A DNA stretch of 64,000 nucleotides from Paenibacillus sp. (GCF_035645195.1 NZ_DASQNA010000030.1:62001-126000), one strand, 5' to 3'; shown: positions 35,200-44,489, counted from the stretch's first letter. The notes: generated by a model from the letters alone, not told the origin. Numbers and translations: made by a program.

Positions 35200-37437
35200 A
35201 TGAAAGTCAACAACTACGTCAAGCGGATGCTGCTTTCCTATCTCCCCATCCTTTTCGTTACGCTCGGACTATTTATCTTTATTTTTTTCGCAATCATGAA
35301 CCAGCTTAACGTGCGGAACGCCATTCAGGCGAATCGCATGACGGCCGAATTCGTCGCCAACATGATGGACAGCTCGCTGAAAGGCATCTCGTTCGACGCG
35401 CAGCGCATGATCGAAACGGGAGGCATGGTTCAACAGTATCTCGACGGTCCTTCGGACCGGGTTCGCGATTTCGACGTTTCCAATATGCTGAGCAGTCTGA
35501 TGGTGCGGCACGGGCTCATCGAGTCCGTGTATCTGTATCGAGCCGATGACGGCAGGGTGATGGATCAGAGCGCGATCCGCCCGCTCGGACAATTTCCCGA
35601 TCGGAACTATGTCCGCATCGCGCTTAAGCAGCCGTACACGGGCGTATGGTCCCCGCCTCGGATGAAACAGAGCGAATCGCAGGGCGAACCTAGGTCGCTG
35701 CGCGTCACGTCATTGGGCTTCAAAATCCCGCGCGATTCCGGGAGTCTCGGGTACTTGGTAATTAACGTGAAGGTGTCCTCGCTCGAATCGTTCCTCGACC
35801 AGATGATCGACCGGTCCATTACGGAGGCGCAACTGTACGACGCCGCCGGGGAACCGTTCTTCGCGGATGGCCGCCGGACGACGTTCGTGGACAGGCTGAG
35901 CGCCGAAATCGTCTCGGATTATACCGGCTGGACGTACCGGATCAGCATCAAGGGCGGGAAGCTGTTCGATTTCCTGTCCTATGGGAGTACGGTTTGGGTA
36001 TTGCTCGGTTTGGGCGGCATTGGTTTCGCGATCGGCTCCACCTTCTACGTGACTAAGCGGAACTACAAGCCGATCGAATCGATACTGCATCGAATCGAGC
36101 GGTTTTCGTCGGCGATCAAGCCGGCCGATCCGAAAGAAAACAAAAATGAATTCGCCTTCATCGACCATGCGATCGAACGCCTCATCACCAACAATATGGC
36201 GTTCCAAGAGCAGCAGCAGGAGCACCTCGTCATTCGAAGACAGCAGTACTTGCAAATGCTGCTCAAGGGCGAATGCGACGACGACCGGGCGGCGTGGGAG
36301 CAAGAATGGCTCTATTACGGACTGGCGGAAGGCCGCTGCATCGTCGCGTTATTGGAGATAGACAACTATGTCCGATTCGGACTGAAATACAGCCCGAACG
36401 ACCAATCGCTGTTCAAATTCATCGTCAGCAGCGTCGCGGTCGAAGTCGGCGAGCAGACCCATTCGCGGATCGTCGCCGAGTGGATCTCGAAACATCAGCT
36501 GGTCCTTCTCCTGATTTCGGGGGAGCGGGAACTGGAGCATCGGTCGCTGCAGCTTGCGGAGCAAATCCGGGCGTGGGTAGAGGATCACCTCGATTTCACG
36601 GTGACGATCGGCATCGGGCCCCCCGCGAACGACGAAGCCGACATTCATCGCTCGTTCGAGGAAGCGTCGGAGGCGGTCAGCCGCAAAGTGTCGCTCGGTT
36701 CGAACCAAATTATCGACGCGGTGGAGCTGAAAGACAAGCCGGCAGGCGAATGGTTCGCCTATTTGGAGGGAATCCGTTCGATCGTGCGCAAACTGCGCAT
36801 GTCGGAGCCGGATTGGCTGGACGATGCGAAACGGCTGTTCGGCGACATGGCGGTTCATCGTCTTCGCAAGGACGACGTCGACCGGCTGCTGCATTATTTG
36901 ATATTCCATCTGGAATACGAGCTGGAAGGGACGATGCAGGAGGCGGTCAAGTTTTGGCTTGCGGAGGCGAAGCCCCGTTTGCTCGCCGCGACGGAGCAGG
37001 CGGATACGCTGCGGGAGCTGGAAGACGATATGCTCGCTGCGATGCGCAGGCTTTTCGAGCAAATCGAGGAGCTCGCGCAGAGCCGGCGCCATCACGTGCT
37101 CATGCGGGAAATCCGCGATTACGTCGCGGAGCATTTCATGGATCCGAATCTTTCGCTTACGCTGCTCAGCGAGCGGTTTCAGATCGGACCGAAATATTTG
37201 AGTCAATTATTTAAGGACAGCATCGGCCAAAATTTCAGCGATTTCCTGATCGGGCTGCGCATCGACTACGCCAAGAAGCTGCTGCGGGAGTCGGACGCGA
37301 CCGTGCAGGATATTTCGGACATGATGGGCTATTCGAACCCGACGTCGTTTATTCGCGTGTTTAAGAAGATCGTCGGCGTATCGCCGGGACAGTACCGGGA
37401 GACGCAAACCAAACCTGCGGATTCCATTCAAGCTTAA
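35200..37437 (+). CDS. membrane-anchored AraC-type one-component regulator
   Basis: A 745-residue protein uniting sensor and DNA-binding parts. TM1 (YLPILFVTLGLFIFIFFAI) lies near 15-33, followed by an extracellular Cache-like domain (about 35-260) and TM2 (VWVLLGLGGIGFAIGSTFYV). A long cytoplasmic linker follows. The C-terminal AraC helix-turn-helix contains LSERFQIGPKYLSQLFKDS and then MMGYSNPTSFIRVFKKIVG. No histidine kinase or receiver motif is present, so it would bind DNA from the membrane. It lies between the importer and GH115 genes and probably activates them on sensing an extracellular sugar. Confidence 0.87.
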   Translation: MKVNNYVKRMLLSYLPILFVTLGLFIFIFFAIMNQLNVRNAIQANRMTAEFVANMMDSSLKGISFDAQRMIETGGMVQQYLDGPSDRVRDFDVSNMLSSLMVRHGLIESVYLYRADDGRVMDQSAIRPLGQFPDRNYVRIALKQPYTGVWSPPRMKQSESQGEPRSLRVTSLGFKIPRDSGSLGYLVINVKVSSLESFLDQMIDRSITEAQLYDAAGEPFFADGRRTTFVDRLSAEIVSDYTGWTYRISIKGGKLFDFLSYGSTVWVLLGLGGIGFAIGSTFYVTKRNYKPIESILHRIERFSSAIKPADPKENKNEFAFIDHAIERLITNNMAFQEQQQEHLVIRRQQYLQMLLKGECDDDRAAWEQEWLYYGLAEGRCIVALLEIDNYVRFGLKYSPNDQSLFKFIVSSVAVEVGEQTHSRIVAEWISKHQLVLLLISGERELEHRSLQLAEQIRAWVEDHLDFTVTIGIGPPANDEADIHRSFEEASEAVSRKVSLGSNQIIDAVELKDKPAGEWFAYLEGIRSIVRKLRMSEPDWLDDAKRLFGDMAVHRLRKDDVDRLLHYLIFHLEYELEGTMQEAVKFWLAEAKPRLLAATEQADTLRELEDDMLAAMRRLFEQIEELAQSRRHHVLMREIRDYVAEHFMDPNLSLTLLSERFQIGPKYLSQLFKDSIGQNFSDFLIGLRIDYAKKLLRESDATVQDISDMMGYSNPTSFIRVFKKIVGVSPGQYRETQTKPADSIQA

Positions 37438-37464
37438 AGAAGCAGGATTCCCATCGAAAGGAAC

Positions 37465-39537
37465 ATGATCCAGATGACGTTAACGATTGATCGACATACC
37501 GCATACCGATTGCCTCAGCCGCTGACGTCCCCCGTTCGGCACGCATGGGAGATGGTGGCGAGGGACCATGAGCGCGTATTCGGCGCCGCCCCGAAGCGGA
37601 TCGACGAAGGAGACGCGCCGGCCGCCGTGGAGGTTCGGTACGCGCAGCCCGAGGATCGCTGTCCGAACCGCCCGGAGGCCTATTGCTTCCGGTTCGCGGA
37701 AGCCGGCGGCGCGACGGCGCTGCATATCGCCGCTCGCGACGATCTCGGCCTCGTGTACGGCCTCTTGGAATACAGCCGCAGGTTCCTCGGCGTCGATCCG
37801 TTCTGGTTTTGGGCGGACAAGCCTCCGGAGCGGCGGGACGCCGTCGCCGTTCCCGCGGAACCGTTCGACTCGCCGGAGCCGTACACGAGATTCCGCGGCT
37901 GGTTCGTCAACGACGAGGTATGCTTGATCGGCTGGAAGGAGGAGTACCCGCCGACGCGGGACGTGTGGCTTCCGGTGTTCGAAGCGCTGCTGCGATGCGG
38001 CGGCAACATGGTCATCCCCGGCACCGATTTGCCGAAGCACGGCATCCATGCCGAACTGGCGTCCGAGATGGGACTATGGGTCACGCACCATCACGCCGAG
38101 CCGCTCGGCGCGGAGATGTTCCTGCGCGCATATCCCGGCAAGCAAGCCAGCTATCAGCAGCATCCGGAGCTGTTCGAAGCGTTATGGGAGGCGGCGATCG
38201 AGGAGCAGAAGGACAAAACAATCGTGTGGGTGCTTTCCTTCCGCGGGCAAGGGGATCAGCCGTTCTGGGAGCAGGATCCCGCGTTCGATACGCCGGAGAA
38301 GCGCGGGGCGCTGATCAGCCAGGTCGTTCGCAAGCAGTACGACATGGTGCGGCGCAAGGTCGCCGATCCGCATTGCTGCGTCGCCTTGTACGGCGAGATC
38401 GCGGAATTGTACAAGGGCGGGCATATCGATATCCCGGAGGACATCATGCGCGTATGGGCCGACAACGGCTACGGCAAGATGGTGTCCCGCCGGCACGGCA
38501 ACCTGAATTTGCGGATTCCCGCGCTGCCTGCGGCGGATGATCGAGCGAAACACGGCGTCTATTATCATGTCACGTTCCACGATCTGCAGGCGTCGAACCA
38601 TCTGACGCTGTTCCCGTCGCCGGCCGGCTTGATCGCGCGGGAGCTGGAGGACGCGTTCCGCGCGGGAGCGTTCTCGTACTTGCTCGTGAACAGCGGCAAT
38701 ATCCGGCCGCACGTATACACGCTGGACCTCGTCCGGGAGCTGTGGACCAAGGGGCGGGCGGACGCGGAGACGCATCTTCGCGAATTCGTGCGCCGCATGT
38801 ACTCCGCTCGCGAAGACGACATCGCCGCGCTGCACCGCGAATATGCGGAGCGGACGATTGCCTACGGCCCGAACGAAGACGACCGTGCGGGGGAGGAGTT
38901 TTACCATCACCCGGCGCGGAAGATCGTCGGCCATTGGCTGCAGGGCAAGCACGCCGAGCCGATGGAGCGGCTGTATTGGGCGACGGGCTCCGCCGCGTTC
39001 GCGGAACAGGTGGAGTGGTTCCGCCGCAAGTGCGCGGAGGCGATTCCCGGCTGGCGGTCGCTCAAGGAGCGGGCCGAGCGGCTCATGGCGGCGCTGCCGG
39101 CTGACGATCGGCTTCGTCTGAAGGATCATCTGCTGCTTCATATCGAGCTGCATTTGTCCGGCTGCGAAGGCTTCGCCGCTTTGGGAGAGGCGTTCGAGGC
39201 GTATTTGCGGCAGCAATATGCGGTCGCCTTCGTGCACGCCTCGCGCGCGATGCGGAGCTATCAGCGGGGAATAGACGCGCTGAAGGACGCGGAGCATGGG
39301 CCTTGGGAACATTTCTACCGAGCCGATTGGCTGACGAACATCAAGAGCACGGTGGACAATATGGATACGCTGCGCCGATGGCTGCGGATGCATGGCGACA
39401 GCCCGGATTTTTTCCTCTGGTACAAACAATATTTGATGCCGGAGACGGAGAAATACATCTATTTAGAAAACACGCATCGAAATCCGCTGTCGGACGACGA
39501 ACTCGCCCGCAGGCTGGAAGAGAAGTTCAATTTGTAG
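37465..39537 (+). CDS. GH115-like alpha-glucuronidase
   Basis: A 690-residue protein resembling the GH115 alpha-(4-O-methyl)glucuronidase family. It has an N-terminal small alpha/beta domain (LHIAARDDLGLVYGLLEYSR), then FRGWFVNDE, FRGQGDQPFW, YGEIAELYKGG and YYHVTFHDLQASNH motifs in the barrel region, and a helical C-terminal half. Such enzymes remove (methyl)glucuronic acid from xylan. It is shorter than many members and lacks a signal peptide, so it should act on imported oligosaccharides. Two starts are possible: ATG 37465 is very close to AAAGGAA, while ATG 37474 lies ten bases after it. Released glucuronate could be channelled to the UxuA/UxuB genes at the right edge. Confidence 0.78.
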   Translation: MIQMTLTIDRHTAYRLPQPLTSPVRHAWEMVARDHERVFGAAPKRIDEGDAPAAVEVRYAQPEDRCPNRPEAYCFRFAEAGGATALHIAARDDLGLVYGLLEYSRRFLGVDPFWFWADKPPERRDAVAVPAEPFDSPEPYTRFRGWFVNDEVCLIGWKEEYPPTRDVWLPVFEALLRCGGNMVIPGTDLPKHGIHAELASEMGLWVTHHHAEPLGAEMFLRAYPGKQASYQQHPELFEALWEAAIEEQKDKTIVWVLSFRGQGDQPFWEQDPAFDTPEKRGALISQVVRKQYDMVRRKVADPHCCVALYGEIAELYKGGHIDIPEDIMRVWADNGYGKMVSRRHGNLNLRIPALPAADDRAKHGVYYHVTFHDLQASNHLTLFPSPAGLIARELEDAFRAGAFSYLLVNSGNIRPHVYTLDLVRELWTKGRADAETHLREFVRRMYSAREDDIAALHREYAERTIAYGPNEDDRAGEEFYHHPARKIVGHWLQGKHAEPMERLYWATGSAAFAEQVEWFRRKCAEAIPGWRSLKERAERLMAALPADDRLRLKDHLLLHIELHLSGCEGFAALGEAFEAYLRQQYAVAFVHASRAMRSYQRGIDALKDAEHGPWEHFYRADWLTNIKSTVDNMDTLRRWLRMHGDSPDFFLWYKQYLMPETEKYIYLENTHRNPLSDDELARRLEEKFNL

Positions 39538-39604
39538 AGTAGAAGCTAGACATGGTAGTTTGCGCGGGGCTGTACACCTACCCATGCGGCAGTTGTTCCC
39601 CTCC

Positions 39605-39612
39605 CATATACT
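39605..39612 (+). promoter_or_regulatory. possible sporulation-type -10 element
   Basis: CATATACT upstream of the coat-like gene resembles the CATA-type -10 used by the mother-cell sigma factors E and K. No convincing -35 partner could be fixed. Confidence 0.3.
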
Positions 39613-39645
39613 GTATCAGACGATACGAAGGGAGGTGGATGCGGA

Positions 39646-39873
39646 ATGCCTTGCCAGCCGAAAAAATGCGTGAAAGAGCCGAAAGTCGTATACCGCGACA
39701 TATTTCATCCGCAGCCCGTCGAAATCGTGCAGCCGATCGAGATCGTGAATCGGCATCATTTTGTGCCCGTTCCTTACGTCGTCACGACCGTCACGGTCCG
39801 CGACGAGTTCCCGTCGTGCGGCGTAGCCGGAATTCGCGGCATGAAGAAGAAATCGCCCTCTCGCAAAAAGTAA
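39646..39873 (+). CDS. small CotD-like spore coat protein
   Basis: A 75-residue basic protein with Cys near both ends and a His/Pro/Val-rich middle (FHPQPVEIVQPIEIVNRHH). It ends in KKKSPSRKK. The pattern of HPxPVEVV-like repeats followed by a His-rich segment is that of CotD-family inner coat proteins. GGAGGTGG lies upstream of ATG and the gene has its own terminator. A mother-cell sporulation role is inferred from this resemblance and the CATA-type -10; similarity is short, so moderate confidence. Confidence 0.6.
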   Translation: MPCQPKKCVKEPKVVYRDIFHPQPVEIVQPIEIVNRHHFVPVPYVVTTVTVRDEFPSCGVAGIRGMKKKSPSRKK

Positions 39874-39886
39874 CATCGGTATAACG

Positions 39887-39919
39887 CCCCTTTGGTCCGT
39901 CGGGACCGAAGGGGTTTTT
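39887..39919 (+). terminator. rho-independent terminator of coat-like gene
   Basis: CCCCTTTGGTCC / GGACCGAAGGGG stem (one T-G pair) with GTCG loop, followed by TTTTTC and a later T-run. Confidence 0.88.
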
Positions 39920-39939
39920 CATTTTTTCATGGCTGCCTG

Positions 39940-39968
39940 TTGACAGGAGAGGATTAATCATTTAAATT
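39940..39968 (+). promoter_or_regulatory. ahpC promoter
   Basis: TTGACA (39940-39945), 17-base spacer, TAAATT (39963-39968). Transcription would start near 39975, placing the PerR-like box just downstream. Confidence 0.5.
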
Positions 39969-39984
39969 AAGTATTGTTCTTAGA

Positions 39985-39999
39985 TTATAATAATTATCA
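39985..39999. promoter_or_regulatory. PerR box upstream of ahpCF
   Basis: TTATAATAATTATCA matches the palindromic PerR operator TTATAATNATTATAA at all but one position. In Bacillus, PerR uses such a box to repress ahpCF until peroxide oxidises its metal site. It is well placed to block transcription of the two genes that follow. Confidence 0.75.
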
Positions 40000-40075
40000 A
40001 TAAGGAATTAACACAATCTATTGCTGGCCCCATCGGGCGCCGGTATTAATGTATCCTTAAGGAGGAATTTTTATC

Positions 40076-40639
40076 ATGTCTCTCATCGGCAAAGAAGTCA
40101 AACCTTTCAAAGCGCAGGCGTATCACAACGGCCATTTCATCGAGGTGACGGAAGAAAACTTGAAGGGCAAATGGAGCGTCGTCTGCTTCTACCCGGCCGA
40201 TTTCACGTTCGTCTGCCCGACCGAGCTCGAAGACTTGCAGAACCAATACGAAACGCTGAAAGAGCTCGGCGTCGAAGTGTACTCCGTATCGACGGATACG
40301 CATTTTACACATAAAGCATGGCACGACAGCTCGGAAGCGATCGGCAAAATTACGTACATCATGATCGGCGATCCGACGCACGTCATTTCCCGCAATTTCG
40401 AAGTGCTGATCGAGGAGGACGGCCTCGCCGAGCGCGGCACGTTCATCATCGATCCGGACGGCGTCATTCAAGCGCTGGAAATCAACGCCGGCGGCATCGG
40501 CCGCGACGCCAGCACGCTCGTGAACAAAATCAAAGCGGCCCAATACGTCCGCAACAACCCGGGCGAAGTATGCCCGGCGAAGTGGCAGGAAGGCGCCGAA
40601 ACGCTGAAGCCGAGCCTTGACCTCGTCGGCAAGATTTAA
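40076..40639 (+). CDS. ahpC: alkyl hydroperoxide reductase subunit C (peroxiredoxin)
   Basis: A 187-residue typical 2-Cys peroxiredoxin of the AhpC/Prx1 class that reduces H2O2, organic peroxides and peroxynitrite in the cytoplasm. Peroxidatic Cys47 is in FTFVCPTE and resolving Cys166 in GEVCPAKW. The length and N-terminus ([16 protein letters not shown]) are standard. AAGGAGG lies upstream of ATG. It is followed 14 bases later by its reductase gene ahpF and preceded by a PerR box. Confidence 0.98.
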   Translation: MSLIGKEVKPFKAQAYHNGHFIEVTEENLKGKWSVVCFYPADFTFVCPTELEDLQNQYETLKELGVEVYSVSTDTHFTHKAWHDSSEAIGKITYIMIGDPTHVISRNFEVLIEEDGLAERGTFIIDPDGVIQALEINAGGIGRDASTLVNKIKAAQYVRNNPGEVCPAKWQEGAETLKPSLDLVGKI

Positions 40640-40653
40640 GGAGGGATTCGAAC

Positions 40654-42183
40654 ATGGCATTGGAACAAGAAATCAAAGCGCAGCTGGAACAATATCTTCA
40701 ATTGATGGAAGGCGACGTCGTGCTGAAGGTAAGCGCGGGGTCGGACGCCGTCTCCCAAGAAATGACGGCGCTGCTGGATGAGCTGTCCGCCATGTCCTCC
40801 CGCATCGCGGTCGAGCCGGCGGATCTGCCGCGCACGCCGAGCTTCAGCGTCAATCGCAAGGGCGAAGACACGGGCGTGACGTTCGCCGGCGTGCCGCTCG
40901 GCCACGAATTCACGTCGCTCGTGCTGGCGCTGCTGCAGGTGAGCGGCCGAGCGCCGAAGGTCGACCAGAACGTCATCGACCAAATCAAGAGCATTCGCGG
41001 GGAATATCATTTCGAATCGTTCATCAGCCTGACGTGCCATAACTGTCCCGACGTCGTGCAGGCGCTCAATTTGATGAGCGTGCTCAACCCGGGCATTACG
41101 CATACAATGATCGACGGCGCGGCGTTCAAGGCCGAGGCGGAGAGCCGGAACATTCTGGCGGTGCCGACAGTGTTCCTCAACGGCGAACCGTTCGGCAGCG
41201 GCCGGATGTCGATCGAGGAAATCCTCGCGAAGCTGGGCGGCGGTCCGGAAGCGTCCGAGCTCGACAACAAAGAGCCGTTCGACGTGCTCGTCGTCGGCGG
41301 CGGTCCGGCCGGCGCCAGCGCGGCGATCTATGCGGCGCGCAAAGGCATCCGCACGGGCATCGTCGCGGAGCGGTTCGGCGGCCAGGTGATGGATACGCTC
41401 GGGATCGAGAACTTCATCGGCACGAAATACACGGAAGGTCCGAAGCTCGCGGCGAGCTTGGAAGAGCACGTGAAGGAGTACGGCGTCGACGTGATCAAGC
41501 TGCAGCGCGCGAAGCGGCTCGAGAAGAAAGAGCTGATCGAAGTCGAGCTGGAGAACGGCGCCGTGCTGAAGAGCAAGGCCGTCATTCTGTCGACGGGCGC
41601 CCGCTGGCGCAACGTCGGCGTGCCCGGCGAAGCGGAGTATAAAAACAAAGGCGTGGCGTACTGCCCGCACTGCGACGGTCCGCTGTTCGCCGGCAAGCGC
41701 GTGGCGGTCATCGGCGGCGGCAACTCCGGCGTCGAGGCGGCGATCGATCTCGCCGGCATCGTGAAGCACGTTATCGTGCTGGAGTTTAATGCGGAGCTGA
41801 AAGCGGACGGCGTCCTGCAGGACCGTCTGTACAGCCTGCCGAACGTGACGGTGCTGACGAACGTGCAAACGAAAGAGATCACCGGCGCCGACAAGGTGAA
41901 CGGCCTGACGTACACGGATCGCGAGACGGGCGAAGACCGCCATGTCGAGCTCGAAGGCGTGTTCGTCCAGATCGGCCTCGTGCCGAACACTGACTGGCTC
42001 GGCGATACGGTGGAGCGCACGCGCTTCGGCGAAATCGTCGTGAACAGCCACGGCGCCACGAGCGTGCCCGGCGTGTTCGCCGCCGGCGACTGCACGAACA
42101 GCCCTTATAAGCAAATCATCATCTCGATGGGTTCGGGCGCGACCGCGGCGTTGGGCGCATTCGATTACCTCATTCGAAATTAA
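40654..42183 (+). CDS. ahpF: alkyl hydroperoxide reductase subunit F
   Basis: A 509-residue FAD-dependent NADH:peroxiredoxin oxidoreductase that recycles AhpC. The N-terminal double-thioredoxin-like domain has the Cys128-Cys131 pair (TCHNC). [16 protein letters not shown] is the FAD site and [17 protein letters not shown] the NADH site. The redox-active CPHC (Cys337/Cys340) lies between them, and the C-terminal [12 protein letters not shown] motif closes the fold. All catalytic cysteines are present and the length is normal. Confidence 0.98.
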   Translation: MALEQEIKAQLEQYLQLMEGDVVLKVSAGSDAVSQEMTALLDELSAMSSRIAVEPADLPRTPSFSVNRKGEDTGVTFAGVPLGHEFTSLVLALLQVSGRAPKVDQNVIDQIKSIRGEYHFESFISLTCHNCPDVVQALNLMSVLNPGITHTMIDGAAFKAEAESRNILAVPTVFLNGEPFGSGRMSIEEILAKLGGGPEASELDNKEPFDVLVVGGGPAGASAAIYAARKGIRTGIVAERFGGQVMDTLGIENFIGTKYTEGPKLAASLEEHVKEYGVDVIKLQRAKRLEKKELIEVELENGAVLKSKAVILSTGARWRNVGVPGEAEYKNKGVAYCPHCDGPLFAGKRVAVIGGGNSGVEAAIDLAGIVKHVIVLEFNAELKADGVLQDRLYSLPNVTVLTNVQTKEITGADKVNGLTYTDRETGEDRHVELEGVFVQIGLVPNTDWLGDTVERTRFGEIVVNSHGATSVPGVFAAGDCTNSPYKQIIISMGSGATAALGAFDYLIRN

Positions 42184-42188
42184 TCGGC

Positions 42189-42236
42189 AAACCGCTGCGC
42201 GACTCCGACGATTCGGAATCGCGCAGCGGTTTTTTT
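42189..42236 (+). terminator. rho-independent terminator of ahpCF
   Basis: A perfect 14-bp stem AAACCGCTGCGCGA / TCGCGCAGCGGTTT whose loop contains a second small hairpin (TCCGA/TCGGA), followed by TTTT. Confidence 0.92.
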
Positions 42237-42243
42237 GCGCCTT

Positions 42244-42293
42244 TTTTGCGCGCACGCCGCAAAACTATGCGTCCTCGGCGCGCAAGGTTTGCG
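42244..42293. promoter_or_regulatory. TTTGCG inverted-repeat array A
   Basis: TTTTGCG-N7-CGCAAAA (42244-42264) and CGCAA-N3-TTGCG (42281-42293). Two TTTTTTGCGC copies start 11 bases apart (42231, 42242). The last TTTGCG (42288-42293) lies exactly 23 bases before -10 TATAAT (42317-42322). The same layout recurs before the MFS gene. Confidence 0.5.
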
Positions 42294-42371
42294 TGCTTCG
42301 CCGTTCCTGCCTCGATTATAATGAAAGCTGACGAGGCGTCGTCAAACTTTTGATCGAAGGGGGACGGCAAC

Positions 42372-43043
42372 ATGCAGCTTTTGTTCGATATCCTGCGCAT
42401 CATTCATATCGCGGGCGGTTTTTTGGCGCTCGCCGTATTTTGGATCCCGATCGTTGCGAAGAAAGGGGGCCGAACGCACAACAAGGTGGGGTGGATATAC
42501 GTGTACGCGATGGCGGCCGTCTCGATCAGCGCGTTCGCGATGGGCGTGTATCGGATCGCTTGGGACGCGGGTCCCGACGCGGATGCGATTCCGTTTTCGT
42601 GGTTTTTGATATTCGTCGCCGCGTTAAGCTCCTCGACGGCTTGGTACGGGGTGCGCGTGCTGCGTTACAAGCGGCGTGCGACTCCGCACCGCAACGCTGC
42701 GGATCTGTTTTTCCCGTCGCTGCTGCTCGGTTCCGGGGTCGGGATTTCGATCTACGGGACGATCATACAATTTCCGCTGCTTCAATATTTTCCGATCACC
42801 GGAGTGTTTCTCGGAGGCTCGCAGCTGCTCTATTGGCTGAGGACGCCGAAAACCAAGGCGCATTGGGCCGTAGAGCATATCGTAGGCATGCTGTCGTGCT
42901 GCATCGCGACCGTAACCGCGTTTTTGGTATTCGGAGCGCCCAGACTGCTGCACATCGAGTCGACGAGCCTATGGGTGTGGTTTCTGCCGACGTTCGTCTT
43001 CGTGCCTCTAATCGTTTGGTTCACGAATCGATATAAGAAATAG
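42372..43043 (+). CDS. DUF2306-like integral membrane protein
   Basis: A 223-residue protein with about seven hydrophobic helices. The first helix contains IIHIAGGFLAL and the loop GRTHNKVGW follows; a late HWAVEH motif adds more His residues. These conserved His/Gly positions are typical of DUF2306-type membrane proteins, whose function is not established. GAAGGGGG precedes ATG. Consensus -10 TATAAT lies upstream with an array of TTTGCG inverted repeats shared with the next gene, which suggests joint regulation with the MFS exporter. Confidence 0.7.
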   Translation: MQLLFDILRIIHIAGGFLALAVFWIPIVAKKGGRTHNKVGWIYVYAMAAVSISAFAMGVYRIAWDAGPDADAIPFSWFLIFVAALSSSTAWYGVRVLRYKRRATPHRNAADLFFPSLLLGSGVGISIYGTIIQFPLLQYFPITGVFLGGSQLLYWLRTPKTKAHWAVEHIVGMLSCCIATVTAFLVFGAPRLLHIESTSLWVWFLPTFVFVPLIVWFTNRYKK

Positions 43044-43053
43044 GTCGCGATCA

Positions 43054-43093
43054 GGGCGTCCCTCCCAAGTCCATGGCTTGGAGGGACGCCCTT
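43054..43093 (+). terminator. hairpin terminator after DUF2306-like gene
   Basis: AGGGCGTCCCTCC-C-AAG pairs with CTTGGAGGGACGCCCT (single C bulge), followed by TCGCG. A long stable stem but no real U-tract. Confidence 0.65.
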
Positions 43094-43098
43094 CGCGT

Positions 43099-43146
43099 TT
43101 GCGCTTGGCGCGCAAAAACTTGCGCGGAACGGCGCCATGTTTGCGC
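43099..43146. promoter_or_regulatory. TTTGCG inverted-repeat array B
   Basis: TTTGCGC-N5-GCGCAAA (43099-43117), with the second arm also pairing as GCGCAA-N4-TTGCGC (43111-43126). A further TTTGCG (43141-43146) lies exactly 23 bases before -10 TATGAT (43170-43175). Compare array A. Confidence 0.5.
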
Positions 43147-43211
43147 GTTGCGGGGGCGGCCGCCGGATTATGATGGGTACATTCCTAAATTCCTAATGAG
43201 AGGTGTTTCGT

Positions 43212-44474
43212 ATGATGTCATCCGCGGCGCAAGCTCGTCAGCCCGGCATGAAAGATTTATTTGCCAATCGTTTTGTTCAATCCATTCTGTTGTCAGGCCT
43301 CTTCCTCCAGATGGGGATCTGGATCCGGAACTTCGCGATTTTGCTCTTCGTGACGGAGCAGACGAACAAGGATCCTGTCGCGGTGTCGCTCATTTCCCTC
43401 GCCGAGTTCGCGCCGATCTTTATTTTCTCGTTCGTCGGAGGAACGTTCGCGGACCGCTGGCGCCCCAAGCGCACGATGATCGCTAGCGATTTGCTGAGCG
43501 CTTTGTCCGTGTTCGTCGTCCTGTTGGCGCTCGTTTACGGCGGATGGGAAGCGGTGTTTTTCGCCACCTTGGTCTCTTCGATGCTGTCGCAATTTTCTCA
43601 GCCTTCCGGCATGAAATTGTTCAAGCTCCATGTGCCCGAGTCGCTCATGCATGTCGGCATGTCGATGTACCAGACGATCATGTCGGTGTTCATGGTGCTC
43701 GGGCCGGCGCTCGGCACGTTCATTTATTTCCGGTTCGGCATCGAGACGGCGATCGCTCTGATGGGCGCGTGCTTCCTCCTGTCGGCGGCGGCGCTTACGA
43801 TGCTCCCTCCCGATCGGAGAACGGAGGCCGCTCCGACGACGAAGCTTGCGTATGAAATGAAGATGGGACTGCAGTACGTCGCCCGCAACAAAGTGTTCGT
43901 TTATATGGGCGGATTTTTCTTGGTTTCCGGACTGGGGCTGGGCCTCATTAATCCGTTGGGCATTTTCCTAATTACCGAACAGCTGAGGCTGTCCCCCGAT
44001 CAGTTGCAGTGGTTGACGGCGGCGAACGGAACGGGCATGATTCTCGGCGGATTTTTGGCGATGGCTTTGTTTAAGAAATTGTCTCCGCAAACGATGCTGC
44101 TGATCGGTCTCGCCTTGAACGCGGCTGCCGTATCCGTCTTGGGCTCCGCCGAGAGCGTCGGGATCGCCCTCGCCGCGCAATGGTTTTCCGGCTTGATGAT
44201 TCCGTTCATTCATATCTCCTGCAATACGCTCGTCATGAATCATGCGGAGTCGTCGTTCGTCGGCCGCGTGAACGGCATTTTGAACCCGTTGTTCATGGGG
44301 GGAATGGTCGCGACCATGAGTCTTGTAGGCGTTCTGAAAGAGGCGCTTCCGCTGAACCAGATGTACTTATTGGCATCGGCCTTCTTCTTGCTCGGCGCGC
44401 TGGGCGCGATCCCGCTGCTTCGGATGAAGGCGAGCCGTTCGATAGGGGCGGCCGTTCATGTTCATCATCACTAG
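43212..44474 (+). CDS. MFS exporter (drug/macrolide efflux-like)
   Basis: A protein of about 420 residues with 12 predicted helices. The loop GGTFADRWRPKRTMI is the MFS motif A between helices 2 and 3. The overall pattern resembles MefA/YfmO-like proton-driven drug exporters. It ends in VHVHHH. ATG 43212 lies six bases after GAGGTG; a second ATG follows immediately. Substrate unknown. The TTTGCG array upstream suggests control by a regulator shared with the DUF2306-like gene. Confidence 0.85.
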   Translation: MMSSAAQARQPGMKDLFANRFVQSILLSGLFLQMGIWIRNFAILLFVTEQTNKDPVAVSLISLAEFAPIFIFSFVGGTFADRWRPKRTMIASDLLSALSVFVVLLALVYGGWEAVFFATLVSSMLSQFSQPSGMKLFKLHVPESLMHVGMSMYQTIMSVFMVLGPALGTFIYFRFGIETAIALMGACFLLSAAALTMLPPDRRTEAAPTTKLAYEMKMGLQYVARNKVFVYMGGFFLVSGLGLGLINPLGIFLITEQLRLSPDQLQWLTAANGTGMILGGFLAMALFKKLSPQTMLLIGLALNAAAVSVLGSAESVGIALAAQWFSGLMIPFIHISCNTLVMNHAESSFVGRVNGILNPLFMGGMVATMSLVGVLKEALPLNQMYLLASAFFLLGALGAIPLLRMKASRSIGAAVHVHHH

Positions 44475-44489
44475 GTAGACGACGATAGG

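Noticed and set aside
40636-42255. Minus-strand frame covering all of ahpF
   Set aside because: ahpF is unambiguous on the plus strand with all catalytic cysteines; the opposite frame has no recognisable features.
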